Below, piece by piece: positions 18,386-26,622 of a stretch of DNA of 64,000 nt. Origin of the DNA: Granulosicoccus sp045110515 (GTDB lineage: Bacteria; Pseudomonadota; Gammaproteobacteria; Granulosicoccales; Granulosicoccaceae). Under the pieces are notes generated by a model. That model had not been told where the DNA came from and made no database searches. It saw nothing but the letters and a program-made list of their open reading frames with translations. The stretch covers positions 1 to 64,000 of the forward strand of contig JBGCGD010000043.1 in assembly GCA_045110515.1 (NCBI GenBank), given 5' to 3'. The stretch's first letter is position 1. The number at the start of each line of letters is the position of its first letter. Made by a program: the position numbers and the translations under genes.

Positions 18386-19204
18386 TTATGCCTTTTTAGT
18401 AGAGGTACGTCGAGCAACGCGCTTCTTAGCAGCAGGCTTTTTTGCAACAGGCTTCTTAGCAACTGCTTTGCGAACTGGCTTCTTGGCAGCAGGCTTTTTA
18501 GCAACAGGCTTCTTAGCAACTGCTTTGCGAACTGGCTTCTTAGCAACAGGCTTCTTAGCAACTGCTTTGCGAACTGGCTTCTTGGCAGCTGGCTTTTTAG
18601 CAACTGCTTTGCGAACTGGCTTCTTGGCAGCTGGCTTTTTAGCAACAGGCTTCTTAGCAACTGCCTTGCGAACTGGCTTCTTGGCAGCAGGCTTTTTAGC
18701 AACAGGCTTCTTAGCAACTGCTTTGCGAACTGGCTTCTTAGCAGCAGGCTTTTTAGCAACAGGCTTCTTAGCAACTGCTTTGCGAACTGGCTTCTTAGCA
18801 GCAGGCTTTTTTGCAACAGGCTTCTTAGCAACTGCTTTGCGAACTGGCTTCTTGGCAGCTGGCTTTTTAGCAACAGGCTTCTTAGCAACTGCCTTGCGAA
18901 CTGGCTTCTTGGCAGCTGGCTTTTTAGCAACAGTTTTCTTAGCAACAGCTTTTTTTACTGCTGGCTTCTTAGCAACTGGCTTTTTAGCAACAGGCTTCTT
19001 GGCCACTGCTTTGCGAACTGGCTTCTTGGCAGCAGGCTTCTTGGCGGCAGCTTTTTTTACCGCTGGTTTCTTAGCAGCAGGCTTGGCAGTTGACTTGCGT
19101 GCTGCGGTAGCCTTTCCAGCAGATGACTTTTTTCCAGCTGTTTTTCGTGTGGTGGCTGAAGTTGATTTGCGTGTTACTGATTTTCTTACAGTTTTGGTTT
19201 TCAT
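18386..19204 (-). CDS. histone H1-like Lys/Ala/Pro repeat protein
   Basis: A 272-residue, extremely basic, low-complexity protein. Residues 1-45 are Lys/Thr/Ser/Arg-rich. The rest is built of K-K-P-(A/V)-A units with ten K-K-P-V-R-K-A motifs, giving a 19-residue period. It resembles the histone H1-like C-terminal tails of AlgP/AlgR3 in Pseudomonas and similar proteins, which bind DNA without sequence preference and affect chromosome compaction. It has no folded domain, signal peptide or membrane segment. The DNA repeat makes it prone to copy-number change. Long open frames on the other strand and in other frames come from the repeat and are not taken as genes. Its promoter region faces away from csrA's coding direction, in the AT-rich gap after 19204. 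Confidence 0.85.
   Translation of the reverse strand: MKTKTVRKSVTRKSTSATTRKTAGKKSSAGKATAARKSTAKPAAKKPAVKKAAAKKPAAKKPVRKAVAKKPVAKKPVAKKPAVKKAVAKKTVAKKPAAKKPVRKAVAKKPVAKKPAAKKPVRKAVAKKPVAKKPAAKKPVRKAVAKKPVAKKPAAKKPVRKAVAKKPVAKKPAAKKPVRKAVAKKPVAKKPAAKKPVRKAVAKKPAAKKPVRKAVAKKPVAKKPVRKAVAKKPVAKKPAAKKPVRKAVAKKPVAKKPAAKKRVARRTSTKKA
18420..19080 (-). repeat. tandem 57-bp coding repeat
   Basis: The gene body is a tandem array with a 57-bp main period (19 codons), with ten copies of the GCGAACTGGCTTCTT landmark at about 18475, 18528, 18570, 18612, 18667, 18725, 18783, 18840, 18897 and 19013. Shorter spacings show loss of 15-bp sub-units. Near-identity of neighbouring copies suggests recent expansion or gene conversion. 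Confidence 0.9.
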
Positions 19205-19575
19205 TAAACGTGACTCAAAAATTTACCTTAAGTGTGTAGTCGCCCAGCAAATAGCGTACACATTTGGCAAAACTTAAGACAAATCTGTAAATTTTTTTCG
19301 ATAAACCTGCATTTTTTGATTTTTTTCGTTATTACGCGAGATTTCGGTAGGCGATTAGTTCGTATTAATACCGAGAATTGTAAAGAACATAACCACGAAG
19401 TTGTGTGTCTTAAATGATTCGGATGAGTCATACTATGCATGCAGACGGTTAGCGAGTGGCTCTGGTAGGAGCATCTCCTAACACTATTCCGTTGCAAAAA
19501 GTTAATGCGACCGACAAAAATGGAATCCCGAAGGTTGTGCAGTTAATTTTACTTTGTATTTAGGGGGTGACTCAG
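19205..19575. promoter_or_regulatory. AT-rich upstream region between the histone-like gene and csrA
   Basis: A 371-bp gap with no gene. It holds T-tracts at 19292-19298, 19312-19317 and 19320-19326, spaced roughly as in curved DNA, and a small hairpin TAGGAG-CAT-CTCCTA (19466-19480) in the likely csrA leader. The promoters of both the histone-like gene (leftward) and csrA (rightward) must lie here. I cannot fix either with confidence. Confidence 0.45.
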
Positions 19576-19797
19576 ATGTTGATTCTGAGCAGACGGACTG
19601 ACGAATCAATCGTAATCGGTGACGAGGTAACAATCACCATACTCAGTGTTAAAGGAAAGCAGGTGCGCATCGGAATTACTGCGCCGCCGGATGTAAGCGT
19701 ACACAGAGAAGAAATATATCAACGAATTCAGGCTGGAGATCCTGCCGAAGACGAGGTAGCGCCAAATTCCGAAGAGGCTTCTTCAAAAACAGACTAA
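19576..19797 (+). CDS. csrA: carbon storage regulator CsrA/RsmA
   Basis: A 73-residue RNA-binding protein that controls translation and stability of mRNAs by binding GGA sites. The sequence has the canonical start M-L-I-L-S-R-R, followed by T-D-E-S-I-V-I-G and the R-I-G-I-T-A-P segment, with conserved Val and Arg (S-V-H-R-E-E-I-Y) at the RNA-binding edge. The C-terminal ~15 acidic residues extend beyond the 61-residue E. coli protein. The true start is ATG 19576, because AGGGGG (19562-19567) is an ideal ribosome-binding site for it and the GTG at 19567 lies within that site. An intrinsic terminator follows. Confidence 0.95.
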   Translation: MLILSRRTDESIVIGDEVTITILSVKGKQVRIGITAPPDVSVHREEIYQRIQAGDPAEDEVAPNSEEASSKTD

Positions 19798-19850
19798 CTA
19801 CTTTGTGACCCCCCAGTTAGCGGTTTTTCGGTTTCAAATACCGATAAGGT

Positions 19851-19879
19851 AAAGCGCAGCCCAAAAGGCTGCGCTTTTT
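19851..19879 (+). terminator. intrinsic terminator of csrA
   Basis: AAAGCGCAGCC (19851-19861) and GGCTGCGCTTT (19867-19877) form a perfect 11-bp GC-rich stem with a 5-base loop, ending in five T (19875-19879). It lies 53 bases after the csrA stop and before the convergent peptidase gene. Confidence 0.9.
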
Positions 19880-19902
19880 CAATTCAGCTATCGCCAGCAC
19901 TC

Positions 19903-22830
19903 TTATAGTGCAAATTTGCTCAGACCTAAGGACTCCACTTCGCGTCCGGCTGAATTAGCCTCATTAGTAACAACACCGGTACTGGCTTTTGCCGGATCAA
20001 GATAGGTCTGTCCAACTCGCTTTAAATCTTCCAAAGAGACATTTAATATTCGTTGCCTAAATTGACGGCGACGCTCAGCAGTTCTGTCAAATAACTCGGC
20101 TTGAAAGGTGCTGCGGGCTTCTCCGGCTGGTGAACCCGGTTTATCAATGCCGCTCATGACATTCAAAATGGCTTCCTCAAGTTCGCGTTCTTTGTGCGGA
20201 TGATTTTGTAACCACTCTATGGAGGCGTCAAAATCTGACAAAGTCTCGCTCAAGCGCGGATCTCGGTAGCTGTAAAATCGGAAAGACGCTGTATCGGAGT
20301 CGTGGGACGCACCTCCGCCATAGGCCCCCCCTGTTTCGCGAATTGCCCGGTGCAAAAATCCGTTTCGCAGAAAGGGTCCCAGTACAGCTAGAGCCGCTGA
20401 GTCCGCATGCGATGCAGGAACAGTCGCGTATGCCTTTGAACTGAAGTTGACTTCAGTGCTGGTAGTCCAGAGTTGTTTTACTTGCTCTCTTACTGGGGCC
20501 GGCGAAAAGCCTTCGAAAGAATCGGTGATGAGGCTGTTACCAAATGACGTTGCCATGCTCTGTAAAACAGGGGCAACATTTTCTTCCTCCGCAACAACCA
20601 TGAATTGTCGAGGAGCTGTCCTCATGATCGAGTGAATGGTGCTGAGTTTTTCACACAATTGGCTCAATGCACTTTGTTGCTCCAGCGAATCATCTAACGC
20701 CTTAATGGCTTTGATGCCCGCCAAGCCATTTAGCTCGTGCGTGAGCTTGATAGTTGGGCTCATGCCGCTCGCGGCGGCCATCATTGCCAACATGTGTCCA
20801 CTGCCTGTGACACTCTGCTCCCGGCCCGCCCTAGACTGCGATACCAGTTCTCTGATTCTTGCGGTTTCAGTAAAGTTAAGGTTCGTCAGGGTGTCCAGCA
20901 TCAATTCAGATAACGCGTCTGTGTTTCTTAGTAGAGCTTTGCCGCGGACAACCATATAGCCTTTAACATCCTGCTCGTTATCCACTGCTCCTCGTTGCAT
21001 GACGTAGGTGCCGATGCCACCGGTTACCGCTGCAAGCTTGGATTGTGTTGATAAATAGTCTCGACCACCTGATCCTACTTCGCTGGCAAACCCTGTATAC
21101 AAAGGCAAAACGGCTTGGAGCTCTGGTTCCAGTTGAGGTAGGTCGACCACGACATGTTGGTAAACGAGGCCGTTGGTTCCCTGAGAATACAAAGTTGCAG
21201 GTGCACCTTCTATTTCAACTTTTTTCGACGTGGGGATATGCATATCCGCGGGTACATCGCTCAGAGTCACCTTGGGCAGAATCTCCGGATCATCCTGTTG
21301 GGATTGCCTTTCCTCTAGAGCTCTAGCACGATCGACAATTCGCTGCGCGTCATCGCTGGAGAGGGCAGCTTTCATGCTTGCCAAGCGTGCATTTTCCGCC
21401 ACATTTCTACGTTCGCTGATGGCGGTGTCCGGGGTCATGGTCAGGGTGACTCTGTGGGTGTTGTCCAATAAAAGCTCTTTTACCAAGTTTGCGATGAAAT
21501 CGGGCTGCTCCGCAGCGGTGCGTAGTCTTGAGAGCGCCGGGTCCAAATCAATAGCTGCTAATGTGTCACCTCGTTGCATAGCAGACGACAAACCGCTTAG
21601 GACGAGCTGCAAACCAAAGGGCATACCATCGCCGCGAATCTCTCGCTGACTCATCTCAAGTTGATGTAGCACAGCTTCCACTTGCTCTTGAGGAACTCCG
21701 TCTCTGGCCACGGACTCAAGCACATCTAATACGAGCTTCTCTACGGCTTGAGTCTGGTCGGAATTAGACCCTTCCAGGCCGCAGGCGAAAACCATTTCTC
21801 GAGCACTGTCTTCTAGGCCACAAAGAGGTGATGGCGAATTACCTAGATTGCTTTGCTCAAGCGCTTTCATTAGTGGGGATGAGCTGTTATCCAGCAACAC
21901 ACTTGACAGGAGATGAGAGCGAAGCCTGTCATCAAGATTGATGCTCTCGCCAAGCAACCAGCCTACAACGATATGTGTTTTGTCGGCTGTGTCTTCTTCC
22001 TGAGTGGCATAGGCTTCTTGTACGCGTAAAGGCGAGTGGTAGCGTTTGGCAGGTTCTACCTGGATTGTGCGGTCCAGTTTTTCAAAACGCGCTAGGACTT
22101 GATCCTGAAATCGCCCTTGCAGCTCTTCCGGTGCTATGTCTCCATAGGTCATGAATACGGCATTGGATGGGTGGTAATGTGTGTCGTAAAAAGACTTAAG
22201 CTGTTCGTAGCTTAGGTCCGGTATGTGTTCGGGATCACCGCCGCTGTTGTAGTGATAGGTGTTGTTGGGAAACAGGTGCTTGCTGAGAGTCTGCCAAAGC
22301 ATGCTAGTCGGTGCGCTCATGGCGCCTTTCATTTCATTAAACACGACCCCTTTAAACACGAGGTCAGTTGTCGAGTCGTCCGCTTGTTTGAATTCGACTC
22401 GATGACCTTCCTGAGCGAAATCCAGTTCGTGTAAACGCGAGAAGAACACGGCGTCGAGGTAAACGTCCAGAAGGTTGAAATAGTCCTTACGATTTTGACT
22501 TGCGAAGGGATAGGCGGTCCAATCGCTTGATGTGAAAGCATTCATAAAGGTGTTCAATGAACGCCTGATCATCATGAAAAACGGGTCGCGTACAGGGTAT
22601 TTTTCGCTGCCACATAACACCGTGTGTTCCAGAATATGGGCAACACCGGTGGAATCGGTTGGTACTGTTCTTAAGCCAACTAGGAATACATTTTCCGGAT
22701 TGTCAGTCGCCAGGTGCACATGAGGCACTCCTGTGGCTTCATGACGAAACTCATGGACATCAATATCCAGAGATTGGATATGTTCGGTACGTACATGGGT
22801 AAAAGCTGGGTGGCTGACCGGCATATTCAT
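19903..22830 (-). CDS. M16C-family zinc metallopeptidase (PreP/presequence protease-like)
   Basis: A 975-residue peptidase of the single-chain M16C class, similar in length and layout to mitochondrial PreP and bacterial insulinase-like enzymes. The inverted zinc motif H-x-x-E-H is at residues 65-69 (H-I-L-E-H), with L-C-G-S-E-K-Y-P-V-R-D-P-F after it, typical of the PreP group. The C-terminal half carries the paired inactive domain with G-G-A-Y-G-G-G-A. There is no signal peptide, so it is probably cytoplasmic and degrades short unstructured peptides. AGGAG precedes the start on the minus strand. It is divergent from the pilin-ankyrin gene. Confidence 0.93.
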   Translation of the reverse strand: MNMPVSHPAFTHVRTEHIQSLDIDVHEFRHEATGVPHVHLATDNPENVFLVGLRTVPTDSTGVAHILEHTVLCGSEKYPVRDPFFMMIRRSLNTFMNAFTSSDWTAYPFASQNRKDYFNLLDVYLDAVFFSRLHELDFAQEGHRVEFKQADDSTTDLVFKGVVFNEMKGAMSAPTSMLWQTLSKHLFPNNTYHYNSGGDPEHIPDLSYEQLKSFYDTHYHPSNAVFMTYGDIAPEELQGRFQDQVLARFEKLDRTIQVEPAKRYHSPLRVQEAYATQEEDTADKTHIVVGWLLGESINLDDRLRSHLLSSVLLDNSSSPLMKALEQSNLGNSPSPLCGLEDSAREMVFACGLEGSNSDQTQAVEKLVLDVLESVARDGVPQEQVEAVLHQLEMSQREIRGDGMPFGLQLVLSGLSSAMQRGDTLAAIDLDPALSRLRTAAEQPDFIANLVKELLLDNTHRVTLTMTPDTAISERRNVAENARLASMKAALSSDDAQRIVDRARALEERQSQQDDPEILPKVTLSDVPADMHIPTSKKVEIEGAPATLYSQGTNGLVYQHVVVDLPQLEPELQAVLPLYTGFASEVGSGGRDYLSTQSKLAAVTGGIGTYVMQRGAVDNEQDVKGYMVVRGKALLRNTDALSELMLDTLTNLNFTETARIRELVSQSRAGREQSVTGSGHMLAMMAAASGMSPTIKLTHELNGLAGIKAIKALDDSLEQQSALSQLCEKLSTIHSIMRTAPRQFMVVAEEENVAPVLQSMATSFGNSLITDSFEGFSPAPVREQVKQLWTTSTEVNFSSKAYATVPASHADSAALAVLGPFLRNGFLHRAIRETGGAYGGGASHDSDTASFRFYSYRDPRLSETLSDFDASIEWLQNHPHKERELEEAILNVMSGIDKPGSPAGEARSTFQAELFDRTAERRRQFRQRILNVSLEDLKRVGQTYLDPAKASTGVVTNEANSAGREVESLGLSKFAL

Positions 22831-23032
22831 AAATTGGTTAGGCTCCTGGAAAAAGGATCGTTCTTTGTGTGATCGGTTTCAATCCCGAACACTTTACAGT
22901 GCTTTAGTGGCAAATGAATTGCCAACCTGGTCGTTAAGAGTGGGGTGTTTTTTGTCGATACGCAAGCAATAGGGACATGGTTTTCGAATTTTTAGTTCCT
23001 CCCATTTTTTGTGTCCAGATCATGAAGAATCC

Positions 23033-24310
23033 TTGAAGCTGCAAATCATAGTGATTGCCATGCTGGCAACCTGCGTTGGAGCAGTGCACAGCTGGTATTC
23101 AAAAAATCAGTATCTTCAGGCTGCCATGATTTCGGAGGCCTTCAATCTGGTCGATCCCGTCAAAATTAGAGTTGCCGATTACTTTATCGAAATGGGGGCG
23201 CTACCAGGCAACAACAACGAGCTGGGTCTTCCGGAACCGGAAAATCTGCTAGGCACATCGGTGCGCAGTGTTGTCGTCAGGCAAGGGGGGCGGATCCAAG
23301 TTCAGCTCGGTGTTGATGCAAAAGTACAAATGATGACGTTTGTTCCTTTTGTTAGCTCCTCCGGTAGCCATCTTTTTTGGCGCTGCCAAAGCGACACCGT
23401 CGATAAAGGGGTGTTGGAAAAACTCAGACCGACGTGTGAGCACAAACCGAGTACTAAAGAGACTCAGCTTCAGCGAGCGATTTATTTTCAGGATCTAGCC
23501 GAGATTGATCATTTGCTCGTACAGGGCGCTGATCCCGATACCTTTGTGGTCGGACTGACTTCGCTCATGTTGGCTGTTGAAACGGGCAATTCAACGATAA
23601 TCCAGCGTTTGCTAGATGCAGGTGCCAAACCTAATCTGCGAGCGCGAACGCATGATGGTTATACGCCGTTGATCTCAGCGATTAGATCCCAAAAACCGGA
23701 AATTGTTGAATTGCTGCTAAATTCTCAAGCCTCCGCGCAAACACTGGACCTTCGCGGCCGCTCCCCCAGAGACCACGCAGTTGTGGCCAATACCGAAACC
23801 GGTGGTGTGTTTACTTACCTGATTGATGCTTCGCTGAATCCGCAATTCAAAGCTCACCCAGCTGAATCCTTTAAAAGGCGACAAACGAAGGATGGTGCTC
23901 ATTGGGCCTATCGCCCTAGCGTTGATTCGGGGCAGATATCGCCATTAGAGCTCGCAATACATTCACGCGATCTGGAGAAAGTTAGACGTTTAGTCGAGCA
24001 AGGTGCAAATGTAAATCAACTCACATCCAATGAATCAAGATACCTTATCGAGGCCAGTAAGAGAGGTCACGCGAATCTCGTCTCTTTACTTATCGATCAA
24101 GGGGCGCGGGTAGACTCAACCGATAAATTAGGCCGAACTGCGTACCTGGCTGCAGTTGGAAGCGGACATGTCCAAGTGGCAGACATATTAGTTGGCGCAG
24201 GTGCTGACACCCTGGCGGTGGATAACAATGGTGTCGACGCGATGCAGATGTTTAGACATGGCACCGATCGAGAAATACGAACACTACAAATTGCATCCAC
24301 AGGCGACTAG
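23033..24310 (+). CDS. type IV pilin-like domain fused to ankyrin repeats
   Basis: About 425 residues. After a single hydrophobic helix (residues ~3-18 from TTG 23033), residues ~25-145 resemble the globular domain of PilA-type pilins. The marks are V-K-x-x-V-A-D-Y-F-I-E-M-G-A-L-P-G-N-N, a G-L-P segment, S-V-V-V-R-Q-G-G-R-I-x-V, and a closing pair L-F-W-R-C...P-T-C that matches the pilin disulfide loop. About six ankyrin repeats follow (e.g. L-M-L-A-V-E-T-G-N, P-L-I-S-A-I, Y-L-A-A-V-G-S-G-H). The prepilin cleavage motif G-F-T-L-I-E is absent. The start is uncertain: TTG 23009 or TTG 23033 (giving K-L-Q-I-I-V-I-A). The ATG at 23022 is out of frame. Export and function are inference. Confidence 0.7.
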   Translation: MKLQIIVIAMLATCVGAVHSWYSKNQYLQAAMISEAFNLVDPVKIRVADYFIEMGALPGNNNELGLPEPENLLGTSVRSVVVRQGGRIQVQLGVDAKVQMMTFVPFVSSSGSHLFWRCQSDTVDKGVLEKLRPTCEHKPSTKETQLQRAIYFQDLAEIDHLLVQGADPDTFVVGLTSLMLAVETGNSTIIQRLLDAGAKPNLRARTHDGYTPLISAIRSQKPEIVELLLNSQASAQTLDLRGRSPRDHAVVANTETGGVFTYLIDASLNPQFKAHPAESFKRRQTKDGAHWAYRPSVDSGQISPLELAIHSRDLEKVRRLVEQGANVNQLTSNESRYLIEASKRGHANLVSLLIDQGARVDSTDKLGRTAYLAAVGSGHVQVADILVGAGADTLAVDNNGVDAMQMFRHGTDREIRTLQIASTGD

Positions 24311-24337
24311 CCCACGTTGAATCACCCATGCGTAGAC

Positions 24338-25861
24338 CTATTCGAGCTTAAGTGTACCCATCAAAGATGGGTTGCTTGACGTGCCGTCGACATCAGTATT
24401 GTTCCGCACAGGGTGCTTCCACCCCCATTTGCCATTGCGCTGGCCACCACCGTCGTCGTCATTGACTTGTAGTTCAAATCCAAACGCTGCATCTGGGTCG
24501 ATACCGGCATCGTCCAAGCCAATACGAATTTCATAAACATCTTGTTCATATCGAGGCCTTCGAATACCGCGAGGGCCGATTCCTGGTCCGGTGGCAAATG
24601 TAATATTCAGATCAGTTGAGTTGGGGCCTGTAACGTCGCCTGACGAGGCGGATTGCTTGTCAGCTCCAGCCTGCTTCCCAGGTAAAATTCGATGATAATC
24701 ATCGCTGTTATAGCTTGTCGATTTGCTGTTATCCCCATCGAGGAACAGCTCCAGACTATCGTCGTTCACCAAGTTTGAACCGGAGTCCCGCCAGCGATCT
24801 CCATTGTCGTCAACAACGACGACGATATAGAGATAAGTTCCATCGTGCATTGCACCCCATCGCCTAAAAGCGATTCCATTGGTCTCTTCGCTCCCTGTTT
24901 GGCGATCTATCATCAAGTTCTCGATGACCAATTTGGCACCGCTGCTATCTGTCTGTGTCGCCGCTGCCCATTCTCCAGTTAAGTTGTAGGTGCTGTCCAT
25001 TGTTACATTGCTACCATCAATACGAGGTGCAGCACTGGACGCAATACGTGGGACTATGACGTCAACGACAATGGGAGCGTCAGATTCTGAATCGCGCTCG
25101 GAAATCTGTTCGGTTTGGGAATCGTTGTTAGCATTAGCGTTAGACGAGACGTTGTCAGCTGACTGATCTGAGGTTCCATCTTCAGCTGAGCTTGTGTCCG
25201 AGTCCTCATCGCTCCCTGACGATGATGTCGAATCACCTGAGCTATCGTCACCTGTTGCTTCGCTGTCAGACGACGGGGTTTCTGTCTCAACCGGGGCAGG
25301 TGATAGAGCGGGTGACGCGTCTGTATTGGCGTCATTGTTTGAGGAGTCGTCATCGTTTGTAGTAGGGACTGGGTCCCCGTTTTGAGGGGCGCTAAACGGA
25401 TCGCTACCGTTTATGCGCTCGTCAAAATTGGATACACCATCGCTGTCATTATCGATGTCGGTTGTGTAGTCAGTGCTGTTGGTCGTTACTACCGCCCCGT
25501 CTGAGGCAACTTCCAATGATTCTTCGCGTCGTGCTAGCGGAAGTTGTTGGCCCTGAAATGCCTCATTCCAAGTCACTGTAGCCGTAAAGCTGGTGCCGGG
25601 TGTTACATTGATGGTGCCACTCCATTCATTGCCATTGCCTTTTTGCATACTAACCGTAGCGCCTGTGGAGAGCAGGATAGTCGGGCTTAAGTTGTCCGGA
25701 TTCAATCCATCATTAGTTAACAAAAATTGAGGCAGGCTGATGGGGACTTGTGGATTTGCATCCAGAACGGTGACCGTCCCTCCACTGGAGCACGCAGACA
25801 GAATCAAAGCGCTAAGCGCACTCGCTGTTTTTGTCAAAGATGACTTAGTGAATAATGTCAT
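24338..25861 (-). CDS. lipoprotein with calcium-type repeat, Ser/Asp-rich linker and CBM9-like domain
   Basis: A 507-residue exported protein. The lipobox L-S-A-C puts the lipidated Cys at 24. Then come an Ig-like stretch (~35-130), a thrombospondin-3/EF-hand-like calcium motif D-N-D-S-D-G-V-S-N-F-D-E near 137-148, and a long Asp/Ser/Asn-rich linker (~155-260) typical of secreted carbohydrate-active proteins. The C-terminal ~240 residues resemble a family 9 carbohydrate-binding module: W-G-A-M-H-D-G-T-Y-L-Y-I, N-D-D-S-L-E-L-F-L-D-G-D, and F-E-L-Q-V-N-D-D. No catalytic domain is seen, so a binding role at the outer membrane is likely. The next gene on the same strand ends 11 bases upstream of its start, so the two may be one operon. 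Confidence 0.75.
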   Translation of the reverse strand: MTLFTKSSLTKTASALSALILSACSSGGTVTVLDANPQVPISLPQFLLTNDGLNPDNLSPTILLSTGATVSMQKGNGNEWSGTINVTPGTSFTATVTWNEAFQGQQLPLARREESLEVASDGAVVTTNSTDYTTDIDNDSDGVSNFDERINGSDPFSAPQNGDPVPTTNDDDSSNNDANTDASPALSPAPVETETPSSDSEATGDDSSGDSTSSSGSDEDSDTSSAEDGTSDQSADNVSSNANANNDSQTEQISERDSESDAPIVVDVIVPRIASSAAPRIDGSNVTMDSTYNLTGEWAAATQTDSSGAKLVIENLMIDRQTGSEETNGIAFRRWGAMHDGTYLYIVVVVDDNGDRWRDSGSNLVNDDSLELFLDGDNSKSTSYNSDDYHRILPGKQAGADKQSASSGDVTGPNSTDLNITFATGPGIGPRGIRRPRYEQDVYEIRIGLDDAGIDPDAAFGFELQVNDDDGGGQRNGKWGWKHPVRNNTDVDGTSSNPSLMGTLKLE

Positions 25862-25872
25862 TTTAAGCGCCT

Positions 25873-26517
25873 TTACTGCAGGTTGAACGTTAGTGGTACA
25901 ACTTGCGAATCACTGCCGCCGCTACTTGCCATTGAAGCAAGCACACCGACCGCTAAGACTCCAAGCGTTACCTGCACCCAACGATTCTGGAAAATAGAGG
26001 GTGCTTGTTCTGGCTGTTGCTGTGCTGGCGTTAAAACAACCGATTGTTCAGTGGCCAACGATGTAGAGATTTTTGAAGAGGCTGTTAAACGTCTCTGATA
26101 GGGATCAAAAGCAAAGCCGCTGACGGTTCTGTTACCGGCTTCATCCCTTGCTTGTACGTAGTACTCGATGGTGCGTAAATCTGTGTTGTCGGTTGGAATA
26201 GATACGCTGAAGTATCCTGTGTCGCCCAAAGCTTGCATTCGAGCTGGGGTGAATGGCAGCTGACCCTCGCGACGATAGTACAGTGTGGCGTCTTTTAAGT
26301 TGACATCGTCAACAATCTGAACCGTGAATACTTGGGTGAAATTTGCTTCACCCTCGGCGAGTTCTTCAAGTTCAATAACTGGGCCGGTAGTATCGAGAGC
26401 CTGCGCTGATGCGGTCGTAAATGAGACCAATGAAAGGATCAAGGCGACAAGGCTCGTTAGCGCGACGCGACGCAGTACCGTGCACGATGAGAGTGCTTTT
26501 CTGACACTGTTCATCAA
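25873..26517 (-). CDS. exported membrane-anchored protein with one Ig/FnIII-like domain
   Basis: A 214-residue protein. Residues ~15-38 are a signal peptide ending A-S-A. Residues ~40-145 form one beta-sandwich domain with G-P-V-I-E-L near its start, V-D-D-V-N-L-K-D-A-T-L-Y-Y-R-R and Y-Y-V-Q-A-R-D-E-A-G-N, as in bacterial Ig/FnIII modules of cell-wall proteins. A linker rich in Gln and Pro leads to a C-terminal hydrophobic helix (~182-200) followed by a short polar tail, so it is probably anchored in the inner membrane facing the periplasm. It precedes the CBM9-like lipoprotein gene in the same direction. Function unknown. Confidence 0.7.
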   Translation of the reverse strand: MMNSVRKALSSCTVLRRVALTSLVALILSLVSFTTASAQALDTTGPVIELEELAEGEANFTQVFTVQIVDDVNLKDATLYYRREGQLPFTPARMQALGDTGYFSVSIPTDNTDLRTIEYYVQARDEAGNRTVSGFAFDPYQRRLTASSKISTSLATEQSVVLTPAQQQPEQAPSIFQNRWVQVTLGVLAVGVLASMASSGGSDSQVVPLTFNLQ

Positions 26518-26588
26518 AGAACTCCGAAGAAGAATAATTGCTAGTATACGTAATCACAGAGTATAAGCCGTGATCGGTAAGGTGCTTC

Positions 26589-26602
26589 CCGACAATTGTC
26601 GG
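26589..26602. promoter_or_regulatory. candidate operator palindrome in a divergent promoter region
   Basis: CCGACAATTGTCGG is a perfect 14-bp palindrome, 21 bases before the amidohydrolase ATG and 72 bases before the divergent exported-protein gene. The position suits a repressor site. No matching regulator gene is adjacent. Confidence 0.4.
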
Positions 26603-26622
26603 ACTGGGGTTGATCAAAAAAC

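Noticed and set aside
18420..19080. CRISPR-like regular repeats
   Set aside because: Units are contiguous with no unique spacers and keep the reading frame, so it is a tandem coding repeat, not a CRISPR array.
18329..19277. Long open frames on the plus strand and a second minus-strand frame across the repeat gene
   Set aside because: They are by-products of the 57-bp repeat. Only the minus-strand frame at 18386-19204 gives a protein of known type (Lys/Ala/Pro histone-like) with a sensible start; the others give Leu/Phe/Asn- or Leu/Arg-rich repeats.
19567..19575. GTG start three codons before the csrA ATG
   Set aside because: The GTG lies in the ribosome-binding site that serves ATG 19576, and CsrA proteins start M-L-I-L-S-R-R.
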